Assembly (NCBI GenBank): GCA_009919985.1
Contig: RGAX01000046.1
Coordinates: forward strand, 1 to 16,080
Direction of reading: 5' to 3'
DNA: 16,080 bases
Source: Opitutaceae bacterium
GTDB lineage: Bacteria; Verrucomicrobiota; Verrucomicrobiia; Opitutales; Opitutaceae
Made by a program: the position numbers and the translations under genes. Below the pieces are notes generated by a model, which had not been told where the DNA came from, ran no database searches, and saw nothing but the letters and a program-made list of their open reading frames with translations. Below, piece after piece: positions 7,340-14,303 of this stretch (its first letter is position 1; each line of letters opens with the position of its first letter).

Positions 7340-9034
7340 ATGCTTCACCTTAATATCGTCAACGCCTACGACTACGCGCTTATCGCGCTTTATTTTGGGA
7401 TAGGAAAAATTCCGTGGTTTCTCGCGGGTGTTTCCAACTGGGTTTCGGGTTTCTCGGCCTTCATGTTCGTCGCGGCGGCCGGCTTTACTTATAAAAACGG
7501 TATCGGGGCGGCCGTAATTTTTACGTCGGCCGCGTGGGCCTATCTCATCGGTGCTTGGTATTTCGCCGGTCGTTGGCGGCGCGCTCGGATCAACTCACCG
7601 CTGGAGTTTCTTACGCGGCGTTTTTCACCGTCGACGACGTATTTTTATACCGTGACAGCAATCGTGCCCCAGATCATCGGCATCGGACAGGGACTTTATG
7701 TGCTCTGTATCTTCGTCGCCACGGCGCTGGGTTTTTCCAAAGAAGCGCATCTGGTGCTCGGGTTTGAATTCAGCGGACTTGAACTCACGATGCTCACTGT
7801 CGGAGTCGTGATGATTCTGTACACGGTGATCGGCGGGCTTTGGGCGGCGGTGTTGAGTGACGCGGTTCAGGGCGTGATCATTTTGGTAACCTCGGTGCTG
7901 ATTTTTCCGGTGACGTTCCGCTACCTCGGCGGTGGCGAAGGGATCGGCGCGGGTTTGGCCAAGATGGTCCACGACGTGCCGGCGGAGATGCTCACCGTGC
8001 AAGGGCAGGCGGCGCAGCCGTGGTTTTTGTTTAGCTATGCGATCAACGTGCTCCTCGGTTACAACGTCGCCTGGTGGCAGGTGCAGAGGTACCAAAGCGT
8101 GCCTGATGAAAAAGGAGCGCGTAAAATGGCAATCCTCTGCGCGGGGCTTTCCGTCGTGGGGCCGTTATTGTGGATCGTCCCAGTGATGGGTGCGCGCGTG
8201 ATCTTCCCTGATCTCGCCGCGATGTGGCCGGGGGTAAAGGCGCCCGAGGAAACGGCTTTTGTAAGCCTCGCGATGCTGTTGCTGCCGCACGGCATGATCG
8301 GTTTTGTCGTGGCCGCGATTCTCTCCGCGACCCTCGGGCAAGCGAGTGACGGCTTCAACTGGCTCGCGGCCACTACGACGCGCGACATTTATGTGCCGCT
8401 GCGTCGCCGTTTCGGACAATCGGTGCCGACGGATAAACATCAGATGCACGTCGCGCAGCTCACGATGCTCGTGATTGGCGTACTAGGCATTGTCGCGGCG
8501 ATGTTCATCGCACGGACTGGTGGAGCTTTTGATTTTGGGCTCAAATATTACTCGATGACTGGCCCAGGTTTTATGATGCCGGTGTTATTGGGGATGATTT
8601 ATCGGAAAACGCCGTGGTGGTCGGGCATGGCTTCGTGCTCGGCGGCGTTTATCGCAGCGTTTGGTTGCATGGCCTTGGACCTGTGGCCGGGACATGCGTA
8701 CGAACGCAACATGCTGAGCGCCTCGTTGGCCGCGGTGTTGGTGTTTGTGATCTCGGCGTTTTACTACCGCTCCGATGATCCTCGGAGCTTCGAAGCACAG
8801 AAGCTCGACGTCGACCTGCGTACCCCCGTGCCGAGCGACGGCGTCGTGCCGATCGGCGGCTTACGCGACTTCCAAATGCTGGCCGGCGTATGTGCGCTGT
8901 TGGCCGTGGTCTTGTGCATCTGCGCGTTTTTGCCTTCGTCGCCGTTAGCGCCACCGATGATCAACGCCATCGCCGGACTGTTGTTGTTTATTATCGCTGG
9001 AATTTTGTGGGTAATCTCACGTCCGCGCCGATGA
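7340..9034 (+). CDS. Sodium:solute symporter (SSS family), probable deletion in first helix
   Basis: A 564-residue integral membrane protein of the LeuT-fold SSS family, which uses the Na+ gradient to import sugars, uronates and similar small molecules. The family signature is clear: YTVIGGLWAAVLSDAVQ (residues 161-177). So are KIPWFLAGVSNWVSGFSAFMF (23-43, the start of TM1 with Na+-site-type small residues), INSPLEFLTRRF (84-95), and many hydrophobic segments to the C-terminus. The odd part is the start: YDYALIALYF (10-19), the first half of the first helix, is joined directly to GIGKIPW. In SSS proteins roughly 25-30 residues normally lie between these, finishing that helix and forming the loop that ends in a DYFLGG-like motif. 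An in-frame deletion near base 7397 is therefore likely and could impair function. The stop TGA overlaps the next ATG (ATGA), indicating translational coupling. It probably imports the lyase products. Confidence 0.87.
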   Translation: MLHLNIVNAYDYALIALYFGIGKIPWFLAGVSNWVSGFSAFMFVAAAGFTYKNGIGAAVIFTSAAWAYLIGAWYFAGRWRRARINSPLEFLTRRFSPSTTYFYTVTAIVPQIIGIGQGLYVLCIFVATALGFSKEAHLVLGFEFSGLELTMLTVGVVMILYTVIGGLWAAVLSDAVQGVIILVTSVLIFPVTFRYLGGGEGIGAGLAKMVHDVPAEMLTVQGQAAQPWFLFSYAINVLLGYNVAWWQVQRYQSVPDEKGARKMAILCAGLSVVGPLLWIVPVMGARVIFPDLAAMWPGVKAPEETAFVSLAMLLLPHGMIGFVVAAILSATLGQASDGFNWLAATTTRDIYVPLRRRFGQSVPTDKHQMHVAQLTMLVIGVLGIVAAMFIARTGGAFDFGLKYYSMTGPGFMMPVLLGMIYRKTPWWSGMASCSAAFIAAFGCMALDLWPGHAYERNMLSASLAAVLVFVISAFYYRSDDPRSFEAQKLDVDLRTPVPSDGVVPIGGLRDFQMLAGVCALLAVVLCICAFLPSSPLAPPMINAIAGLLLFIIAGILWVISRPRR

Positions 9035-9843
9035 AACCGCTTCGCCTACGAGCCCATACCTATCAGCAATTCGACGCCGATTACGGGCGCGATGTGCCCG
9101 CGGAAAACTTTGGCGGTTGGCAAAATAGCGAGGTCGAAATCGCGCCGCAACACACCGCCCTTGTCGTGATGCACGCTTGGGAAGCGGGCACGATGGCGCA
9201 ATGGCCGGGCTGGCGCCGCGCCGTTGAATATCATCCTCGCGCATTGAAAATCTTGGCCGAGGTATTCCCACCGCTGTTGTCGGCGGTGCGCGCGTCGCCT
9301 TTGCCCGTTTTTCATGTAGTTGGCGGACGGGACTATTATTCGCACCTGCCGGGGTATCAGCGCGCGGCACGTTTGGCGGGAGCGACGTACGCGCTGACGC
9401 CGATCACGCAGGATCCGGTTTACAAGCGCTTGGAGGCATTTCGCGCGGAAAACGTTTTTGTTGGTCCGCACAATCGTCCCGACGTCGAGGCCGGTTTTGC
9501 GCAGCTCGATTTTGCGCCGGCCGCACGGCCGTTGGGCGAGGAAGGGATCGCGGAGAACGGTCCGCAACTGGCGGCGCTATGCCGCGCGCATGGCGTGAAT
9601 CACCTCGTCTACGTGGGCTTCGCGATCAACTGGTGTTTGCTGATGTCGCCCGGCGGCATGGTGGACATGAAGCGCTATGGCGTGATGTGTTCGACGATTC
9701 GTGATGCGGTGACGGCCGTGGAAAACCGCGAGACGGCGCGCGACGAACGCGAGAAACAACAGGCCTTGTGGCGCGTTGCGCTCGAATTTGGTTTTGTCTT
9801 TGAGGCCGATAATTTCATCGGTGCGCTCGCGACATCGCGCTGA
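9031..9843 (+). CDS. Isochorismatase-like cysteine hydrolase
   Basis: A 270-residue cytoplasmic protein with the isochorismatase-like fold. The nucleophile loop reads YVGFAINWCLLMSPGGMVDMKRYG in two parts: GFAINWC with the candidate nucleophile C202, then the usual helix and RDAVTAVE strand end. The first strand reads TALVVMHAWEAG, where family members have an aspartate (as in VIDMQ). Here H48 stands at the Asp position, so the standard Asp-Lys-Cys triad is altered. Relatives hydrolyse amides (nicotinamide, carbamoyl compounds) or vinyl ethers. ATG 9031 overlaps the symporter stop by 4 nt, and the longer open frame back to 8890 is symporter overlap. Position between transporter and aminotransferase suggests work on an imported compound, possibly an amide or ester of the sugar product. 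The exact reaction is unknown. Confidence 0.75.
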   Translation: MKPLRLRAHTYQQFDADYGRDVPAENFGGWQNSEVEIAPQHTALVVMHAWEAGTMAQWPGWRRAVEYHPRALKILAEVFPPLLSAVRASPLPVFHVVGGRDYYSHLPGYQRAARLAGATYALTPITQDPVYKRLEAFRAENVFVGPHNRPDVEAGFAQLDFAPAARPLGEEGIAENGPQLAALCRAHGVNHLVYVGFAINWCLLMSPGGMVDMKRYGVMCSTIRDAVTAVENRETARDEREKQQALWRVALEFGFVFEADNFIGALATSR

Positions 9844-9847
9844 ATCC

Positions 9848-9857
9848 AATTTGAAAA
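9848..9857 (+). promoter_or_regulatory. AT-rich AATTTGAAAA element before the aminotransferase start
   Basis: AATTTGAAAA ends 4 nt before ATG 9862 in an 18-nt gap. It resembles the elements before the second lyase, the symporter and the DUF1549 gene. There is no Shine-Dalgarno sequence. Function is inferred only from the constant spacing. Confidence 0.3.
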
Positions 9858-9861
9858 CAAG

Positions 9862-11106
9862 ATGAACCCCGAACTTCGTCCCCGTCCTGTGCCCGGTCTT
9901 GGCCTCGCCGCCATCGGTGTAGAAGAAGAGGCACTTGTCCTTGAGGTCCTGCGGAGCAAGGCGTTGTTTCGCTACGCGGGGCTTGATCCGACGGTGCCGC
10001 CCACGATGACGGCACGTTTGGAAAAAGAATTTCGAGAAGCCATCGGTACCGACTATGCGTTGGCGGTGAGCAGCGGCACGGGCGCGTTGGAAGTCGCGAT
10101 GGCGGCCGCGGGCATTGGGCCAGGCGACGAGGTGATTGTGACGGCGTGGAGTTGGATCGCGTGCTTCACGGCGATTGTGCGTGTGGGTGCGCGGCCGGTG
10201 CTGGCGGAGATTGATGACACGCTCAACCTCGATCCCGCGGAGATAGCTCGTCTGACGACGCCGCGTACGCGGGCGGTCCTGGTGATTCACTACCAAGGCG
10301 TGCCCGCCGAAATGGATCGCATCCAACTCGAAGCGCACCGTCGCGGTCTATTTGTGATCGAGGATTGCGCGCAGTCGATTGGCTCAAGCTACCGTGGTCG
10401 CAAGGTCGGCACTTGGAGCGATATCGCGACCTTCAGTTTTCAGGCGAATAAAACCATGACATCGGGTGAAGGCGGCATGGTCGTCACGCGCGACGGCTGG
10501 CTCTACGAACGCGCGGTAAGGTTTCACGATCTGGGCAACTACCGGCCTTACCACGCCGCGATTCGGCCCGCGATGGGCGAGGCCTTTGCGGGCGGACAAT
10601 TTCGCATGTCGGAACTCACCGCGGCGGTTGCGCTCGCGCAGTTGCGTAAGCTCGAGACTCTGCGCGCGCATTGTCGGGCGCTGCACGAGCGGATCACTAC
10701 GCGCGTCGCCAGCCTGCACGGACTTACGTTGCGGCGCAGTCCGGATCCGGCGGGCGATTTTGGCTTCGAGTTGTATTTGTTTTTGGCCGATAGCGCTCAG
10801 GCCATGGCGTTCCGTGAAAAGATCGATGCACGCAACGTGAACTGCGGTCAACGCACCGGCACTTATCCGCAGTATCATCGCGATTACGTGAAAAACGGCC
10901 GCGCGCATGCGCCGGGTGCGTCACCGTTTCGTGGACTCGAACCTTGGCCCACGCCCGGTTACCGTGCGGAAGATTTCCCTTTTACTGAGGAACTCACGCG
11001 GCGCTTCGTCGCCATTCCAATTGGTTGGCTCTACACGATGGAGGATGCCGATTATATTGCCTCCTCAATCATCGTCGTGCACCAAGAACTGTTCCCCGCT
11101 TTGTAA
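9862..11106 (+). CDS. DegT/DnrJ/EryC1/StrS-family PLP-dependent aminotransferase
   Basis: A 414-residue aminotransferase. Visible family motifs: AVSSGTGALEVAM (residues 68-80, cofactor phosphate binding), GPGDEVIVTAWSW (86-98), VIEDCAQSIGS (165-175, with D168 facing the pyridine nitrogen and Q172), and FSFQANKTMTSGEGGM (191-206) with K197 as the Schiff-base lysine. The C-terminal part carries the substrate-loop region NCGQRTGTYPQYH. All key residues are present and length is normal. DegT enzymes usually aminate keto-sugars with glutamate or glutamine during sugar biosynthesis. Here the gene sits in what looks like a catabolic operon, 18 nt after the cysteine hydrolase. It might run the other way (deaminating an amino sugar) or make an amino-sugar derivative; both are inference. 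The family call is firm, the substrate unknown. Confidence 0.9.
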   Translation: MNPELRPRPVPGLGLAAIGVEEEALVLEVLRSKALFRYAGLDPTVPPTMTARLEKEFREAIGTDYALAVSSGTGALEVAMAAAGIGPGDEVIVTAWSWIACFTAIVRVGARPVLAEIDDTLNLDPAEIARLTTPRTRAVLVIHYQGVPAEMDRIQLEAHRRGLFVIEDCAQSIGSSYRGRKVGTWSDIATFSFQANKTMTSGEGGMVVTRDGWLYERAVRFHDLGNYRPYHAAIRPAMGEAFAGGQFRMSELTAAVALAQLRKLETLRAHCRALHERITTRVASLHGLTLRRSPDPAGDFGFELYLFLADSAQAMAFREKIDARNVNCGQRTGTYPQYHRDYVKNGRAHAPGASPFRGLEPWPTPGYRAEDFPFTEELTRRFVAIPIGWLYTMEDADYIASSIIVVHQELFPAL

Positions 11107-11109
11107 TTC

Positions 11110-11118
11110 AATTTTCAA
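11110..11118 (+). promoter_or_regulatory. AT-rich AATTTTCAA element before the DUF1549/DUF1553 start
   Basis: AATTTTCAA ends 4 nt before GTG 11123 in a 16-nt gap, the same position as the three other AT-rich elements of this operon. It supports the choice of GTG 11123 as start, since no Shine-Dalgarno sequence is present. Confidence 0.3.
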
Positions 11119-11122
11119 CCCC

Positions 11123-14100
11123 GTGCCGTCGCTTCGCCTCATTTTAATTTTAGGTTTCGCAGTTGCTACGGCGAGCGTGGTGCGCGCGCAGGAAATAATT
11201 TCGTTCAACGAGCACATCCGCCCTATTCTCGCGGACAACTGTTTCGCCTGCCACGGCGCCGACGCCGGCCACCGCAAAGCCAAACTCCGCCTCGATCAAG
11301 GCGCCGAGGCGCTCTCGTCGCGTGAAGGTATTCGCGCCTTTGCGGCCGGTGATCTCGTCGAGTCGGAAGCGTGGCAACGTATTATGAGCGATGACCCCGA
11401 AGAAGTCATGCCGCCGCCCGACTCGCACAAGCTTCCGCTCAAGCCCGAGCAACGCGCCTTGATCAAGCGCTGGATTAAGCAAGGAGCCGTTTATCAAAAC
11501 CACTGGGCTTACGAACCCGTCACTCGCCCCGATTTACCCAAGGCCGTCGGCGGCGCGAAAACCAATGACGCCGCGATCGATCGCTTCATCGGCGCTAAGC
11601 TCGCTGATAAAAAACTTAAGCTCGCGCCCGAGGCTTCGCGCGAGGTGCTCTTGCGCCGCCTCACGCTCGATCTCACGGGCCTGCCGCCGACACCGCAGGA
11701 AATGGATGCCTTTCTGAAGGACCGCGCGCCCGATGCCTACGACCGCGTCGTCACGCGTTTGCTCGCCTCGCCGCGCTACGGCGAACACTTCGCTCGCTAC
11801 TGGCTCGACGTCGTGCGCTACGCCGACACCCACGGCCTCCATCTCGACAACGTCCGCAACCTCTGGCCTTACCGCGATTGGGTCGTGTCGGCGTTTAACC
11901 GCAATTTATCCTACGACCAATTCACCATCGAACAACTCGCCGGCGATCTGCTCCCGAATCCACGTATCGATCAGCTCGTGGCGACCGGCTACAACCGCTC
12001 GCACCTCACGACTTCCGAAGGTGGCGCCATCGAAGCTGAAGCTGAAGCGCGCAACACCGGGGACCGCGCCGACACCACCGCCGCCGTGTGGCTCGGCCTC
12101 ACGGCTAATTGCGCGTCGTGTCACGACCACAAATTTGATCCGCTCACCCAGCGCGAGTACTACCAGTTTGGTGCATTTTTCAAAGGCCTCGCGGATCGAT
12201 GCTGGGATGGAAACATCCCTAAGCCCGGCCCCATCGTCTTGCTCGCCGATGCCCAGCAACAAGCGCGGATCGAGGCGATCGCCCGCGAACTGCCTCCGTT
12301 GCAGGCGGCGCTTTCGGCACGAGCACAGACGTTGCCGATGATGCTGCCTGCTCCCGCCGCCGAAGCCGAGAAACCCGCAACGCCCAGCAACACCTCTGCG
12401 GATAAACCTGAGAAAAAAGCCGAGCCCGCGCCGATCAACTATGAAGTCGTATGGGCTGAGGACGGCGATATGCCGGTAGCGGCGAATTTCGGCGCGCTGG
12501 CGCCCGCCGGCGAATGGTGCTCCGGTTCCACCGTTCCCGTGGTCGGCGGTCAACGGGCTCTGCGGCTCGAAGGCGCGGTGAACGAGCGCGTCTTTACGTT
12601 TGCCACCGGCGAAACTCCGCTCGTGGTCAATCAACAGGCGGTTGCCTTCGTGCATTTTAACGCCGATCCCGCGCGCACACCTCGTGCGGTGAGTCTCGAA
12701 TTTGTATCGGCTGAAAAAACCAAGCGCTACGTCTGGGGTGATCCCGCTGCGCTGCGCCCATCGGCTGACGGTGACGTCGTCGTGGGGCCGATGCCAGCGG
12801 CCGGAGCTTACGCGCGACTGGAGATTCCGGCGCTGGCCGCCGGTCTCGCGAGTAAAAAGGCCTACCGCGGTCTGCGTCTCACTCAAAGCGATGGCGCGGC
12901 GTGGTGGGATCACGCGGGCACGACGTGCACGAGCGCCAAGGCCCTCGACGATCCGCTCCTCACCAAAAGCGCGTGGGTGCGCTTCATGCAGTCGAATGCC
13001 CGCGACTTGACGACAGTGCCGTTGCCCAACGACATTGTTTTTCTCCTCGGTCTTTCATCTACCCAGCAAAACGACGCCGAGAAAAAGCGGCTCGAAAATT
13101 ATTATCGCGATTACATTTACGGCCCGACGCGCGGTGCGCTGGAGCCCCAGGTCCACGCCGTGCGTCGCCTCCTCGCAGAGCAGGTTCACTACGAACTCAC
13201 CCTCGATGCTTCGTTGATCGCGCGTGAGCTACCCGAACCGCTCCCTGCGCATATCCTCATCCGCGGCCAATATGACAAACCCGGCGAACGCGTCCAACCG
13301 GCCACTCCGGCGTTTCTGCCGCCGCTTGTCGCCAGTGGCCCGCGCGCCAGCCGACTCGATCTCGCCCACTGGCTTGTAGAGCCAAAAAACCCGTTACCTT
13401 CGCGCGTGGCGGTGAACCGTTTTTGGCAACAACTTCTCGGTGCCGGGCTCGTGCGCACGCCGGGCGATTTTGGCGCGCAGGGTGATCCGCCTACGCATCC
13501 CGAATTACTCGACTGGCTCGCGAGTGAATTTATGTCGAGCGGCTGGGATATGAAATACCTCGTTCGCCTCATTGTTACGTCGCGTACTTATCGGCAAGAT
13601 TCACGCGTCGATCCCGCGCTCCTCGAACTTGATCCCACTAATAAACTCCTCGCCCGTGGCCCGCGTCTCCGGCTCGACGGTGAAGTTCTTCGCGATCAAG
13701 CTCTCGCCGTCAGTGGCCTGCTGCGTCCGGAAATCGGTGGTGCCCCCGTACGGCCTTACCAGCCGATCAACATCTGGGAACCCGTAGCTTTCGGCGGCAG
13801 CAACACCAAGACCTACGTCCAAGACCACGGCGATGCCTTGTATCGGCGCAGCCTCTATACGTTTTGGAAACGCACCGCGCCCGCTCCGGCGATCTCGACC
13901 TTTGACGCGCCTTCGCGCGAAAACCTCTGCGTCGTTCGTGGTCGCTCCAACACTCCGCTGCAAGCCCTCGCGCTTATGAACGACGTGCAACACTTCGAGG
14001 CTGCGCGCGCTTTTGCTGAGCGTCTCCTCGCGCAGCCCGGCGACGACGCCCAACGCCTAGCGTTCGCGTTTCGCACCGTTACGGCCCGCACCCCCGATCG

Positions 14101-14296
14101 CACCGAGCGCGCCTTGCTCACTGAAGCCCTTATTACGCACCGCGCACACTTTGCCGCCGATACAGCGGCCGCTGCTAAAATCCTCACCAACGGCGAAGGC
14201 AAAGCCGCCGCCGCGCAGCCTGCCCCCGAAATCGCCGCGTGGACCTTGGTCGCCAATCTCATCCTTAATCTCGACGAAGCGGTCACCCGCAACTGA
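11123..14296 (+). CDS. DUF1549/DUF1553 protein with planctomycete-type cytochrome C domain (PSCyt1-PSCyt2-PSD1)
   Basis: A 1057-residue exported protein. Start GTG 11123 gives a clean Sec signal (PSLRLILILGFAVATAS, cleavage near VRAQE); the open frame further upstream overlaps the aminotransferase gene and was discarded. Domains in order: PSCyt1 with FNEHIRPILADNCFACHG, a c-type haem motif CxxCH at C40/C43/H44; DUF1549 (about 150-360) with LTLDLTGLPPTPQEM, YWLDVVRYADTHG, and a second CxxCH at C330/C333/H334 (ANCASCHDHKFDP); a low-complexity Pro/Ala/Lys/Glu linker (about 405-437); a beta-rich segment (about 440-590) that may be a carbohydrate-binding-like sandwich; and DUF1553 (about 745-1040) with SRVAVNRFWQQLLG and CVVRGRSNTPLQALALMND. 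Such proteins are abundant in Planctomycetes and Verrucomicrobia, nearly always beside DUF1501, often near polysaccharide-degradation genes. No activity is assigned. A redox role at the cell surface or periplasm is plausible. The DUF1501 gene follows after 7 nt. Confidence 0.9.
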   Translation: MPSLRLILILGFAVATASVVRAQEIISFNEHIRPILADNCFACHGADAGHRKAKLRLDQGAEALSSREGIRAFAAGDLVESEAWQRIMSDDPEEVMPPPDSHKLPLKPEQRALIKRWIKQGAVYQNHWAYEPVTRPDLPKAVGGAKTNDAAIDRFIGAKLADKKLKLAPEASREVLLRRLTLDLTGLPPTPQEMDAFLKDRAPDAYDRVVTRLLASPRYGEHFARYWLDVVRYADTHGLHLDNVRNLWPYRDWVVSAFNRNLSYDQFTIEQLAGDLLPNPRIDQLVATGYNRSHLTTSEGGAIEAEAEARNTGDRADTTAAVWLGLTANCASCHDHKFDPLTQREYYQFGAFFKGLADRCWDGNIPKPGPIVLLADAQQQARIEAIARELPPLQAALSARAQTLPMMLPAPAAEAEKPATPSNTSADKPEKKAEPAPINYEVVWAEDGDMPVAANFGALAPAGEWCSGSTVPVVGGQRALRLEGAVNERVFTFATGETPLVVNQQAVAFVHFNADPARTPRAVSLEFVSAEKTKRYVWGDPAALRPSADGDVVVGPMPAAGAYARLEIPALAAGLASKKAYRGLRLTQSDGAAWWDHAGTTCTSAKALDDPLLTKSAWVRFMQSNARDLTTVPLPNDIVFLLGLSSTQQNDAEKKRLENYYRDYIYGPTRGALEPQVHAVRRLLAEQVHYELTLDASLIARELPEPLPAHILIRGQYDKPGERVQPATPAFLPPLVASGPRASRLDLAHWLVEPKNPLPSRVAVNRFWQQLLGAGLVRTPGDFGAQGDPPTHPELLDWLASEFMSSGWDMKYLVRLIVTSRTYRQDSRVDPALLELDPTNKLLARGPRLRLDGEVLRDQALAVSGLLRPEIGGAPVRPYQPINIWEPVAFGGSNTKTYVQDHGDALYRRSLYTFWKRTAPAPAISTFDAPSRENLCVVRGRSNTPLQALALMNDVQHFEAARAFAERLLAQPGDDAQRLAFAFRTVTARTPDRTERALLTEALITHRAHFAADTAAAAKILTNGEGKAAAAQPAPEIAAWTLVANLILNLDEAVTRN

Positions 14297-14303
14297 GCCC
14301 GCC

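Noticed and set aside
11906..12913. Long minus-strand open frame of 335 codons, and similar ones at 9577-10338 and 14592-15344
   Set aside because: They lie opposite well-recognised genes, show no family motifs and are rich in Arg/Ala/His, as expected for antisense frames in GC-rich DNA.
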